From SMWC01 sp963581225 (GTDB lineage Bacteria; Pseudomonadota; Gammaproteobacteria; Steroidobacterales; Rariloculaceae), in NCBI GenBank assembly GCA_963581225.1, contig CAUZMW010000001.1, forward strand, positions 1-64,000: DNA of 64,000 nt, in the 5' to 3' direction. The notes beneath the pieces were generated by a model that worked only from the letters and a program-made list of their open reading frames with translations, was not told the origin of the DNA and ran no database searches. This document shows positions 49,787 through 58,968 of the stretch, in pieces (within the stretch, counting starts at the first letter, position 1; every line of letters starts with the position of its first letter). A program made the position numbers and the translations under genes.

Positions 49787-50776
49787 ATGACTACGGAGAC
49801 GAACACCCCCGTCCGTATTGCGATTACGGGCGCCGCCGGACAGATCGGCTATCAGCTAGCTTTTAGAATCGCATCGGGGCAACTATTCGGACCTGATCAA
49901 CAAGTCATTCTGCAGTTACTGGAGATAGCGCCGGCGATGAACGCCCTGAATGGTGTCGCAATGGAGCTGGACGATTGCGCTTTCGACACGCTGGACAGCG
50001 TCATCGTAACGGATCAGGCGGAAGTCGCCTTCCGCAATATTCAATGCGCATTGCTCGTTGGCGCGAAACCGCGAACGGCTGACATGGAGCGTAAGGATCT
50101 GCTCCTCGGTAACGCGCAGATTTTCTCTGCGCAGGGCAAGGCACTGAACGAAGTGGCAGCGCGGGATGTCAAAGTTCTGGTCGTCGGTAATCCGGCGAAT
50201 ACGAATGCATTGATCGCGCGCGAGAACGCCCCTGATCTGGACCCTCGGAACTTCACGGCCATGATGCGCCTGGATCACAACCGCGCCAAAGCACAGCTCG
50301 CGACAAAAACAGGCACACATGTTTCCAATGTGCACGGCATGATCATCTGGGGCAATCATTCGGCGACTCAGTATCCCGACATCTCCCACGCAACCATTGG
50401 CTCAGAAGCCGCCGCGACCCAAGTCTCGGATGATTGGTACCGCGATGAGTTCATCCCCACCGTGCAACAGCGTGGCACGGCCATCATCAAGGCTCGGGGT
50501 GCCTCCTCTGCCGCATCGGCCGCATCGGCGGCCATCGATCACGTACGCGATTGGGCATTGGGCACCGATGGTGACGATTGGGTCAGTATGGGAGTTGCTT
50601 CCGACGGTAGTTACGGAATTGCCGAGGGCGTCGTCTACTCCTACCCTGTGACCTGCGCTAACGGAACCTATAGCGTCGTTCAGGGTCTGGACATCAGCGA
50701 CTTTAGTCGGGGGAAAATGGATGCGACCGATGTGGAACTTCGAGAGGAGCGGGAAAACGTAGCGGAGCTTTTCTAG
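49787..50776 (+). CDS. mdh: Malate dehydrogenase
   Basis: NAD-dependent oxidation of malate in the TCA cycle. 329 residues, the length of the cytosolic-type bacterial enzymes. Motifs: ITGAAGQIGYQLAFRIASGQ for NAD, VGNPANTNALI, MRLDHNRAKAQLA, and the catalytic histidine in IWGNHSATQYPD. Monocistronic, followed by fadE after 30 bases. Confidence 0.95.
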   Translation: MTTETNTPVRIAITGAAGQIGYQLAFRIASGQLFGPDQQVILQLLEIAPAMNALNGVAMELDDCAFDTLDSVIVTDQAEVAFRNIQCALLVGAKPRTADMERKDLLLGNAQIFSAQGKALNEVAARDVKVLVVGNPANTNALIARENAPDLDPRNFTAMMRLDHNRAKAQLATKTGTHVSNVHGMIIWGNHSATQYPDISHATIGSEAAATQVSDDWYRDEFIPTVQQRGTAIIKARGASSAASAASAAIDHVRDWALGTDGDDWVSMGVASDGSYGIAEGVVYSYPVTCANGTYSVVQGLDISDFSRGKMDATDVELREERENVAELF

Positions 50777-50806
50777 GCGCTCCGCTAGAGGTTTAGGAGA
50801 GATAAC

Positions 50807-53335
50807 GTGGCGACTCTGTTCTGGCTCATCGTTATTCTTGGCACCTGCCTCGCTCTGGCCTATCACCGAGTCGAGCTGAAGATCTCCACTGCCGCTGTCG
50901 GCGCCGTGGTCATCGCTTACACGCTCCTGGGCGAGAGCACGCTCTGGGCCATTGTCCTCTGGCTCGCCTTCGCGCCGTTGGCGACGTTAAACGTTGAGTC
51001 GCTCCGGCGTGAGCACCTGACCTTTCCGCTACTGAACATTTTTCGGACGATGGTGCCGTCACTCTCCCGCACGGAGCGCGATGCGCTCGAGGCAGGTAAT
51101 GTCTGGTGGGAGGGCGAGCTGTTCTCCGGCAAGCCCGATTGGCGACGGCTGACAGAACTGCCGGCACCCAAATTGACCGATGAAGAGCAGGCCTTCCTGG
51201 ACGGGCCGACTGAAGAACTGTGCCGAATGCTCAACGACTGGGAAGTGACACACCAGCTACTCGATCTGTCGAGCGAGGTCTGGGCGTTTATCAAGAAAGA
51301 ACGCTTCTTCGCCATGATCATTCCGAAGGAGTACGGCGGCCTCGGCTTCTCGCCGCTGGCGAATTCAGTTGTTCTAACGAAACTCTCGTCACGCAACGGC
51401 ACGGCTTCTTCCACGATCGGCGTCCCTAACTCCCTCGGGCCGGCAGAATTGCTATTGCACTACGGCACCGAAGAGCAGAAGCAGCGCTGGCTTCCCGGGC
51501 TGGCTTCGGCCGAAGAGATACCGTGTTTCGCCCTGACTTCGCCGCGAGCAGGCTCGGATGCCACCGCAATCGTGGACTCAGGAGTCGTCTGCAAGGGCTC
51601 CTTCGACGGCAAACGAATCATCGGTATCCGCCTGAACTGGGATAAGCGCTATATCACCCTCGCGCCCATCGCTACCGTACTTGGACTCGCGTTTAAGCTC
51701 TATGACCCGGATCACCTTCTTGGCGATCGTGACGAATACGGCATTACGGCCGCGTTGATTCCAACCAATCTTCCGGGCGTGACGTTCGGCCGCCGGCATC
51801 TCCCGGTCGGTATGCCGTTCCAGAATGGTCCCACCCAGGGTAAAGACGTGTTCGTCCCGCTGGATGCGATTATCGGCGGACCCGAAATGGCGGGTCAGGG
51901 ATGGCGAATGCTGGTTGAGTTGCTCTCGGTGGGGCGCGGCATCACGTTGCCGAGCAACGCGTTGGGCGGCGCCAAGGCTGCCGTGTACGCGACCGGCGCG
52001 TACGCGCGTATCCGCCGCCAGTTCAATCTACCGATCGGAAAATTTCACGGCGTCGGCGAGGTCCTGGCGAGAATGGCCGGCAAGACCTACATCATGACCG
52101 CCGCATCGCAAGTTACTTGTGCGGCCCTGAATTCGGGAGAGAAACCAGCCGTCCCTACCGCTATTTTGAAGTACCACAACACGGAATTCGGGCGAGACGT
52201 TGCCATCGATGCGATGGATGTGCATGGCGGCAAGGGCATCATGCTGGGACCCAGTAACTATCTCGCCCGCAACTACGAATCCGTGCCTATTGGCGTTACG
52301 GTCGAGGGCGCGAATATTCTCACTCGAAGCCTGATCATCTTCGGCCAGGGCGCCGTCCGCTGTCATCCTTTCGTCCTCCCCGAACTGGAAGCCGCAGCCG
52401 ACGAGGATAAGGAACGCGGCCTGATAGAGTTCGATCGATTGCTTTTTAAACACATCGGTTACGCGGTATCGAATGCCGTGCGCTCGCTCGTAATGGGGTT
52501 AACGCTGTCTAAGTTTACCAACGTTCCCGCGAGCGGCTGGATTAGGCGTTATTACCAGCGCGTGAATCGCTACAGCGCGTCATTCGCACTGGCAACCGAT
52601 ATCGCCATGCTCACTCTGGGTGGAGAGCTCAAGCGTAAGGAGCTCCTCTCGGCCCGGCTCGGCGATGTACTAAGCTATCTCTACCTCGTTTCGATGGTAC
52701 TCAAGCACTATCAGGATCAAGGCTCTCCGGAGGCCGATCGACCCTTGGTCGAGTGGTCGTGCCGCATGCTTTTCTACAGGACGCAGGAACAGCTACACAG
52801 CTTCTTACGAAATTTTCCCAATCGCTGGATCGCCGCCGGGCTGCGGCTTTTTATCTTCCCGCGTGGCCGAACCTTCTCGTCTCCATCCGATGAACTCGGT
52901 CAAGAACTCGTGGAACTCATTATTAACCCAACAGATGCTCGCGAACGGCTGTGCGCGGATATCTACAAGACCCCAGAGCCCAGCAATCCCCTGAGCTTAC
53001 TGCAGGAAGCATTGCAACTCGCCGAGAAAATGAAACCGCTGGAACGGAAGGTATTCGACGCGAAGCGCCGTGGCGCTCTTCGCGCCGACGACACGCCGGG
53101 GCAGATCGAAGAGGCAAGAAAACACGGCATCATCAGCGCCGCGGAAGCAAAACAGATAATGGCCTTCGATCGGCAAGTCATGGCGCTCATTGCTGTAGAC
53201 GATTTTTCCCCCGAGGATCTAACGCGCAGCGCGCCCGACGTTCGGGAGAAACCCCGCCGGAAGCCCACGGCGAAGAAGAAAGCCAAGCGAAAGACTAGCG
53301 GCAGCGCGAAGAAGCGCCCAAGCACATCAGACTAA
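50807..53335 (+). CDS. fadE: Acyl-CoA dehydrogenase, FadE type
   Basis: First step of fatty-acid beta-oxidation. 842 residues from GTG, slightly longer than E. coli FadE. Two N-terminal membrane helices (about 2-20 and 28-60) anchor the protein. The dehydrogenase core includes PKEYGGLGFSPLANS, CFALTSPRAGSDA, RGITLPSNALGGAK, and the C-terminal-domain block YESVPIGVTVEGANILTRSL. The last 35 residues are an unusual Lys/Arg-rich tail (PRRKPTAKKKAKRKTSGS) not typical of the family, perhaps disordered or membrane/nucleic-acid contacting. Confidence 0.93.
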   Translation: MATLFWLIVILGTCLALAYHRVELKISTAAVGAVVIAYTLLGESTLWAIVLWLAFAPLATLNVESLRREHLTFPLLNIFRTMVPSLSRTERDALEAGNVWWEGELFSGKPDWRRLTELPAPKLTDEEQAFLDGPTEELCRMLNDWEVTHQLLDLSSEVWAFIKKERFFAMIIPKEYGGLGFSPLANSVVLTKLSSRNGTASSTIGVPNSLGPAELLLHYGTEEQKQRWLPGLASAEEIPCFALTSPRAGSDATAIVDSGVVCKGSFDGKRIIGIRLNWDKRYITLAPIATVLGLAFKLYDPDHLLGDRDEYGITAALIPTNLPGVTFGRRHLPVGMPFQNGPTQGKDVFVPLDAIIGGPEMAGQGWRMLVELLSVGRGITLPSNALGGAKAAVYATGAYARIRRQFNLPIGKFHGVGEVLARMAGKTYIMTAASQVTCAALNSGEKPAVPTAILKYHNTEFGRDVAIDAMDVHGGKGIMLGPSNYLARNYESVPIGVTVEGANILTRSLIIFGQGAVRCHPFVLPELEAAADEDKERGLIEFDRLLFKHIGYAVSNAVRSLVMGLTLSKFTNVPASGWIRRYYQRVNRYSASFALATDIAMLTLGGELKRKELLSARLGDVLSYLYLVSMVLKHYQDQGSPEADRPLVEWSCRMLFYRTQEQLHSFLRNFPNRWIAAGLRLFIFPRGRTFSSPSDELGQELVELIINPTDARERLCADIYKTPEPSNPLSLLQEALQLAEKMKPLERKVFDAKRRGALRADDTPGQIEEARKHGIISAAEAKQIMAFDRQVMALIAVDDFSPEDLTRSAPDVREKPRRKPTAKKKAKRKTSGSAKKRPSTSD

Positions 53336-53425
53336 TTCCAGCGCGGGCGCCGTCACAGAAGCCGCTATGCGGGTGGCTGTGCTACATTTGCGGTCCACCG
53401 ATACCCTCTTGCAGTGGAGAATCTT

Positions 53426-53917
53426 ATGCTCACTCGTTCGCTCATGACCCTAGTCTGTTGTCTGGCAGTGACAGGCTGTAGCCAGGAGGCCAGCGAGCCG
53501 GCGAGTGAGGCCCCAGCAGCGGCTGCGGCACCCGCACCCGCGCCGGCACCGACACTGCCGCGGCAAACATCCCCGCAGGGAGCGATGGTCTATATCATCT
53601 CCCCTGAAGACGGCGAAGAAGTTCAGAGTCCCGTCACGGTTGTATTCGGTATCAAGGGCGCAGGTATCGCGCCAGCCGGTATCAACCTGCCGAGTACCGG
53701 CCATCATCACCTGATCGTCGATAGCGAACTCGCGAGCATGGCCACGCCGATTCCGGCCGATGCTCAGCATATTCACTTTGGCGGCGGGCAGACAGAGGCT
53801 ACCGTGGAGCTGTCGGCAGGTGAGCACGTACTGCAGCTCGCGCTCGGTGATTATCTCCATATTCCCCACGATCCGCCATTGCTATCCGATCCGGTTACAG
53901 TACAGGTGGTTGAATGA
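53426..53917 (+). CDS. DUF4399 lipoprotein
   Basis: 163 residues from the ATG at 53426, which follows GGAG by seven bases; a start four codons upstream is less likely. The lipobox is VTGC. An Ala/Pro-rich linker (PAPAPAPTLPR) leads to DUF4399: VYIISPEDGEEVQSPVTVVFG, TGHHHLIVD, HIHFGGGQTEATVEL and HVLQLALGDYLHIPH. The repeated histidines may bind metal. Envelope protein of unknown role. Confidence 0.9.
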   Translation: MLTRSLMTLVCCLAVTGCSQEASEPASEAPAAAAAPAPAPAPTLPRQTSPQGAMVYIISPEDGEEVQSPVTVVFGIKGAGIAPAGINLPSTGHHHLIVDSELASMATPIPADAQHIHFGGGQTEATVELSAGEHVLQLALGDYLHIPHDPPLLSDPVTVQVVE

Positions 53918-53987
53918 CGGGACTCCGGGGTCGAAAATAGCGTCGGAGTAGTTCAGGTGACAGCATAGCGGTTCCTAGGAGTCAGGC

Positions 53988-55592
53988 GTGTATACGCAGT
54001 TTTTCGGGTTAACGGAAAAGCCCTTCTCGATTACTCCGGACCCGCGCTATCTCTATATGAGCCGGCGCCACGCTGACGCGCTGGCGCACCTTATCTATGG
54101 CATCTCACAAAGCGGCGGTTTTATTCAGCTGACCGGAGAAGTCGGCACCGGAAAAACGACGCTTGTCCGGAGTTTACTCGAGCAGCTTCCTGAGGAAGCC
54201 GACGTCGCCCTGATTCTCAATCCTGAACTGACGACACAGGAATTTCTGACGACGATCGCCGAGGAGTTGAACGTCGAGTTGCCGACCGACGGCTCCACGA
54301 AATCTCTGGTCGATCGCCTAAGTGCCCATCTTCTGGATGCGCACGCCCGAGGCCGGCGCACGGTATTGATTGTCGATGAAGCACAGAACCTGGCGACCGA
54401 TGTCCTCGAGCAGGTCCGGCTGCTGACCAATCTCGAGACACCAAAGCAGAAACTTCTCCAGATTATCCTGATCGGACAACCCGAGCTCCGCGAGGTACTC
54501 GATCGCGAAGACATGCGGCAGCTGGCACAGCGCGTCACCGGACGCTATCACCTCGAACCTCTGAGCCAGGACGATACGGCCAAATACCTGGAACATCGTA
54601 TGAAGGTCGCGGGCGCCCCGGGGGCGATTTTCTCTAAGTCAGCCGTACGGGAGATCTTCCGCTGGTCGAAGGGCGTGCCGCGAATCATTAACGTCATCGC
54701 TGATCGATCGTTGCTGGCCGCGTATACGCGGCACACGAGAACCGTCGATAGGCCACTTGTGAAGAGGGCAGCAAGCGAAGTCTATGGCAAGCGACTGGTG
54801 CCAATCGTCGAACGACGGCTCGTGGCAGGTATCGCGCTCGCCGGTATCGCCCTGCTCGTTCTCGGGACCTGGCGTAGTCTGAACTCTGGCGGTTCATGGA
54901 TCCAAACGCAGTTCGGGCGAACACCGGGGTTCACGCTCGATATTTCGGCTATCGGCGGCTCATCGGAAGTCTCTCTCTCGGCACTCCTGGCGGACCGGAC
55001 TCTACCCAGAGGTACGGACGCGGCATTCGAGACACTGTTCGGTATCTGGGGAATCCAGTATTTGCGTGGGCCGGACACAGCCTGCCAACAGGCGGAACGG
55101 AACTACCTGCGATGTTGGTTTCAGAAAGGCTCGCTCAACCATCTGAAGCGGCTCAATCGGCCCGCGATATTGAGTCTGATCGATGAGCGCGGTGAGCAGT
55201 ACCAGGTGGTCATGACGGCCCTCGATGCGGAAACCGCGGAGTTCACGATCGCCAATCGTACTTACACGGTGACATTGGAGGAACTCTCCCGATATTGGTA
55301 TGGCGATCACCTCATGCTGTGGAAACCTGGTACCGGCGCCGAAGAGACCTTGTCACCCGGAATGCAGGACAACGGCGTCAGATGGCTCCGGGAGAGCCTT
55401 GCTTTGCTCCAAGGCGAGCCGCTACTCGAGCCGAACTCCGAAGTCTATGATCCGGCGCTCGCGGAACGGGTGCGAGACTATCAGCGCAATCATCGCCTCA
55501 CCGTCGATGGTATTGTCGGCACGCAGACACAGATCGTCATGAATACGGAGTTGGCGATCCCCGGTACTCCGTTTCTCGTAGAGGCTCCGTGA
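53988..55592 (+). CDS. gspA: ExeA/GspA-type AAA ATPase with peptidoglycan-binding domain
   Basis: 534 residues from GTG. The AAA part (about 1-260) starts YTQFFGLTEKPFSITPDPRY, with Walker A GEVGTGKT (50-57) and Walker B VLIVDEAQN. One membrane helix lies at about 280-298. The periplasmic part ends in a PG_binding_1 domain (NGVRWLRESLALL and RVRDYQRNHRLTVDGIVG). In Aeromonas, ExeAB remodels peptidoglycan so the type II secretin can assemble. gspB follows after one base. No other secretion genes are in the window. Confidence 0.9.
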   Translation: MYTQFFGLTEKPFSITPDPRYLYMSRRHADALAHLIYGISQSGGFIQLTGEVGTGKTTLVRSLLEQLPEEADVALILNPELTTQEFLTTIAEELNVELPTDGSTKSLVDRLSAHLLDAHARGRRTVLIVDEAQNLATDVLEQVRLLTNLETPKQKLLQIILIGQPELREVLDREDMRQLAQRVTGRYHLEPLSQDDTAKYLEHRMKVAGAPGAIFSKSAVREIFRWSKGVPRIINVIADRSLLAAYTRHTRTVDRPLVKRAASEVYGKRLVPIVERRLVAGIALAGIALLVLGTWRSLNSGGSWIQTQFGRTPGFTLDISAIGGSSEVSLSALLADRTLPRGTDAAFETLFGIWGIQYLRGPDTACQQAERNYLRCWFQKGSLNHLKRLNRPAILSLIDERGEQYQVVMTALDAETAEFTIANRTYTVTLEELSRYWYGDHLMLWKPGTGAEETLSPGMQDNGVRWLRESLALLQGEPLLEPNSEVYDPALAERVRDYQRNHRLTVDGIVGTQTQIVMNTELAIPGTPFLVEAP

Positions 55593-55593
55593 C

Positions 55594-56202
55594 ATGTCTT
55601 TTATTCTGGACGCGTTGAGAAAATCTGAGAACGAACGGCAGCAGAGCGCAGTGCCCGGAATCAGCGACGTGCCCACCGTCGTGCATGATGCTCGAGTGCC
55701 GAAGTGGGTTCTGGGAGTCATCGCAACGCTGTCAGCCGGAATTTTGGTCCTCGGTTGGGCTTGGTGGCAGAGCAGCGGCGAGAGCAACTTTGCGAACGTC
55801 CGTCCAAGTGGAGTGCTGCCGCGGACTCAAACCATACCGCCTGCGAACACGGCAGGCACCGTGAGGAATCTTGCACGGGAGCCTGGCGCGGGGACGGCTT
55901 CAGCCTCACAACAGACCACGGCCGCGCCGGTTACTCCGCCCGCGCCTGAACCGAACATTGCCACGATGGTCATCGGACCACCGACGATGATGGCACTACT
56001 CGCCGCCGGTACGGTGTTGCCGGAGATGACTCTGGAGCTGCACGTCTACAGTCGCACCCCAGCTCAACGCTTCATCCGAATCAATTCAGCAAGCTATCGG
56101 GAAGGCGATGTGTTGAGCGAGGGACCGCGGGTCGTTTCGATTACCCAAGAAGGCGTTATTTTGGACTCTCGGGGGCAAGAATTCCTGCTCTCCGCCGATT
56201 AG
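55594..56202 (+). CDS. gspB: GspB/ExeB-type general secretion pathway protein
   Basis: 202 residues. MSFILDALRKSENERQ is the conserved N-terminus of ExeB/GspB. A membrane helix (about 36-55) is followed by a Pro/Ala/Thr-rich linker and a C-terminal domain with LELHVYSRTPAQRFIRIN and YREGDVLSEGPRVVSITQEG. It partners the ATPase encoded one base upstream. Confidence 0.92.
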   Translation: MSFILDALRKSENERQQSAVPGISDVPTVVHDARVPKWVLGVIATLSAGILVLGWAWWQSSGESNFANVRPSGVLPRTQTIPPANTAGTVRNLAREPGAGTASASQQTTAAPVTPPAPEPNIATMVIGPPTMMALLAAGTVLPEMTLELHVYSRTPAQRFIRINSASYREGDVLSEGPRVVSITQEGVILDSRGQEFLLSAD

Positions 56203-56225
56203 AGCTTTTCGAAAAGACTCAGCCG

Positions 56226-56897
56226 TTATTCGAGCGTTTCCGGTTCGACCAGTTCGGCGCCCTCGTTGCGCGGGTTATTGACGATTCGCCGAACCTGTCG
56301 AACCTCGAGTTCGTGTTCCGGCGCCGGTTTCAATAACTCCAAACGCTCATTCTTTGGTGTCTCGCCCGCTAACCAAAGTGCCTGAGCATCCGCCGCAAGT
56401 ATCGCGGGCATGCGTTCGTGAACTTTCGCGAGTTTCGCGTTAGCGGCCGTCGTGATGATCACGCAGGTTTCCAGGACCTCCTCGCCACCGCTTCGCCACT
56501 CTTCCCACAGCCCCGCGAATGCCAGGCACTCGCCACTGCCGGGACTCATGAAGAATGGCGACTTACCGGCCGGCGTCTGGCCCCATTCATAGAAACCGCT
56601 CGCAAGCACGAGGCAGCGGCGGCGTGAAAAAGCCTGCCGGAAGGCAGGTTTCTCGGCGACAGTCTCCGCCCGGGCGTTAATCAATCGATTACCGATACCG
56701 ACATCTTTGGCCCAATGGGGCACAAGACCCCAGCGCAATAGATCGAGGCTGCGCAGGCCCTGTTCGTCAGCACGTATCGTCGCTACCGATTGACTTGGAG
56801 CGATGTTGTAACGAGGTTCGAACGACGCGTCGGCGCTGACGTCGAACTGGCGAACGATCTCCGCCAGCGGCGCGAACATGGCGAACCGACCACACAC
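56226..56897 (-). CDS. SOS response-associated peptidase (SRAP/YedK-HMCES family)
   Basis: Forms a protective thiazolidine crosslink with abasic sites in single-stranded DNA. 223 residues from GTG at 56897, which gives the required mature N-terminus M-CGRF with catalytic Cys2; a longer frame would bury it. Other motifs: RYNIAPSQSVATIR, LVPHWAKD, LINARAETVAEKPAF, SGFYEWG and VHERMPAIL with the active-site histidine. It starts one base after the ABC permease stop, so translation is coupled to a transporter, an odd pairing. Confidence 0.92.
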   Translation of the reverse strand: MCGRFAMFAPLAEIVRQFDVSADASFEPRYNIAPSQSVATIRADEQGLRSLDLLRWGLVPHWAKDVGIGNRLINARAETVAEKPAFRQAFSRRRCLVLASGFYEWGQTPAGKSPFFMSPGSGECLAFAGLWEEWRSGGEEVLETCVIITTAANAKLAKVHERMPAILAADAQALWLAGETPKNERLELLKPAPEHELEVRQVRRIVNNPRNEGAELVEPETLE

Positions 56898-56898
56898 G

Positions 56899-57732
56899 TC
56901 AGGTCCGTATGCCGGTACCTCGATTGAGCAGGTAAACGACAATCGAGTACAGGACGATCAACGAGACACCGATAATCGCGTACGCGGTTCCGATCGGTAT
57001 ATCCGAGGACCCGAGCATACCGTAGCGGAACGCATTGACCATGTAGAGGATCGGATTGAGCCGTGCCACAACTTGCCACGCCGGCGAAAGTAACGAGATG
57101 GAGAAGAACACGCCGCCAAGGTACGTCAACGGTGTTAGGACGAATGTCGGTATGACGGAGATCTCATCGAAATTCTTCGCGAATATCGCGTTCAACAATC
57201 CGGCCAACGAGAACACCATCGACGTCAGTATCACGACCGATATGGTAACGAGCGGATGAACGATGCTGAGATCGGCGAACAACAGCGCGACGACGGTAAC
57301 CAGCGATGCAACGGCCAGCCCTCTGACGACACCACCGATGACATAGCCGGCAACAATAGTCGGAAATGCTAGCGGCGAAACCAGCATCTCCTCGAGATGC
57401 CGGTGAAGTTTCCCGGAGAAGAATGATGAGACAACGTTACCGAAGGAATTGGTGATCACGGCCATCATGATCAAGCCGGGGGCGATAAAGGTCATGTACG
57501 GAACACCGTCCATTTCCCCGATTCTTCGGCCGATCAAGTTACCGAAGATAATAAAGTACAGCGTCATCGTGATCGCCGGGGGTACGATTGTTTGCACCCA
57601 GATTCTGACGACACGACGAATCTCTCGGCGGACGATGGTACCTAGACCAACGATGTTGATTCGTAGCAGATTCGGGTCCCGCTGGTCGCGGAGATTCAGC
57701 GTTGTAGAAACAAGAGGCTCTTCAGCGGCCAT
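56899..57732 (-). CDS. ABC-2 type permease (YadH-like)
   Basis: 277 residues with about six membrane helices. FIIFGNLIGRRIGEMDGVPYM and the block FVLTPLTYLGGVFFSISLL are typical of the YadH/NodJ-type permease. It starts on the last base of the ATPase stop codon (TAATG) and forms an exporter with it. The substrate is unknown; polysaccharide or drug export are possibilities. Confidence 0.9.
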   Translation of the reverse strand: MAAEEPLVSTTLNLRDQRDPNLLRINIVGLGTIVRREIRRVVRIWVQTIVPPAITMTLYFIIFGNLIGRRIGEMDGVPYMTFIAPGLIMMAVITNSFGNVVSSFFSGKLHRHLEEMLVSPLAFPTIVAGYVIGGVVRGLAVASLVTVVALLFADLSIVHPLVTISVVILTSMVFSLAGLLNAIFAKNFDEISVIPTFVLTPLTYLGGVFFSISLLSPAWQVVARLNPILYMVNAFRYGMLGSSDIPIGTAYAIIGVSLIVLYSIVVYLLNRGTGIRT

Positions 57733-58661
57733 TACGCTGAGCGCTCCTTTGTCTTCTGCGCCACCAGGCCCATGAAGAGTTCCTCCAAGCGGTTGCTCTT
57801 GGTTCGCATGCTCGAGACCTGTAGCCCCGTAGCAGACAGTGTACTGAACAACGCGTTCAAATCCTGCTCGCTGGAGACTTCGACCTCTATCTCGTGCTCG
57901 TTTCGCAGCCGCACCTGATAACCATCCAATCTGGGTGCCTCATGGACCGGCTGTTGCAGCGTGAGCACGAATATCTCGCGTTGCAACTTGCTCACGACGT
58001 TGGCCATGGTGTCGTTCTCGATAATTCGTCCTTCGTCGATAATTGCGATGTTTCTGCAGAGACTCTCGGCTTCCTCCAGATAATGTGTCGTCAGGATGAT
58101 CGTCATCCCGAAATCGTTGAGCTCGCGCATGAGTTGCCACATGGAGCGGCGGATTTCGATATCCACACCCGCCGTCGGCTCGTCCAGCATCAGCAACCGG
58201 GGCTCGTGAACGAGCGCTCTCGCGATCATTAGGCGGCGCTTCATACCACCTGACAGAGTTCGCGCCATGTCATCGCGCCGATCCCAGAGATGCAGCGCCT
58301 TTAGATATTTCTCGGCACGCGCCGTCGCGAGCCGGCGCGACACGCCGTAGTAACCCGCTTGGTTGACCAATATTCTATTGCAGGTCTCAAAGACATTGAG
58401 GTTGATCTCCTGCGGGACGACGCCGATACACGCCTTTGCGGCATCAGGACGGAGATCCAGATCTCGACCGAAGACGCTGACGTGACCGCTGGTCTTGTTT
58501 ACCAGTGACGTAATGATGCCGATAGCGGTTGTTTTACCGGCGCCATTCGGTCCCAACAAGGCGAAGAAGTCACCCTCTTCTACAGTCAGGTCGATGCCTT
58601 TCAGTGCCTCGAGGCCATTGGCGTAGACCTTGCGGAGCTGCTTGATGGCGAGTGCGTCCAG
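57732..58661 (-). CDS. ABC transporter ATP-binding protein (YadG-like), CTG start
   Basis: 309 residues if it starts at CTG 58661, reading MDALAIKQLRKVYANGLEAL. GGAGG lies nine bases upstream, and the aligned position matches the usual family start; no ATG, GTG or TTG in frame would include the first strand. Starting at the TTG at 58559 would cut through the Walker A region (LLGPNGAGKTT). Other motifs: TLSGGMKRRL and LLMLDEPTAGVD. First gene of the exporter-SRAP operon. Confidence 0.9.
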   Translation of the reverse strand: MDALAIKQLRKVYANGLEALKGIDLTVEEGDFFALLGPNGAGKTTAIGIITSLVNKTSGHVSVFGRDLDLRPDAAKACIGVVPQEINLNVFETCNRILVNQAGYYGVSRRLATARAEKYLKALHLWDRRDDMARTLSGGMKRRLMIARALVHEPRLLMLDEPTAGVDIEIRRSMWQLMRELNDFGMTIILTTHYLEEAESLCRNIAIIDEGRIIENDTMANVVSKLQREIFVLTLQQPVHEAPRLDGYQVRLRNEHEIEVEVSSEQDLNALFSTLSATGLQVSSMRTKSNRLEELFMGLVAQKTKERSA

Positions 58662-58968
58662 CGGAACGATCCTCCATACCGCGAGACGCGGAGTCGGAAT
58701 AAGGAGTTCCCTATTCTACTCAGCAAGCCGGGAAAATACTTAATGAAATATCGCGACGAGGCCGTCGCTCCCACAAATACGCCGCTAGAGCTGATGTAGA
58801 GAGATAGCCTGACGGACTGGACGAAACTCTGCGTCGGGATGTAACGCAATCATCCTGAGTGCACGCGGCATCTCGGTCTCGGTCCGGCTGATCAACGTAA
58901 TCCAAAGCGCTCGGGAACGCACAGGTCAACCGGCCGGGCGTGACAGCCAGTAGCGGTAACTCCGACAA
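58662..58968. other. Intergenic region with one REP copy
   Basis: About 300 bases between divergent genes. A REP palindrome (TCGCGACGAGGCCGTCGCTCCCAC) lies at 58751-58774. On the minus strand about 45 codons (roughly 58797-58937, containing EMPRALRMIALHPDAEFRPV) look mildly protein-like and could be a remnant, but I cannot assign them. No flhD-like gene is found upstream of the FlhC-like gene. Confidence 0.55.

Noticed and set aside
53988..56202. Start of a complete type II secretion operon
   Set aside because: Only the accessory gspA-gspB pair is present; the next genes are unrelated and on the other strand.
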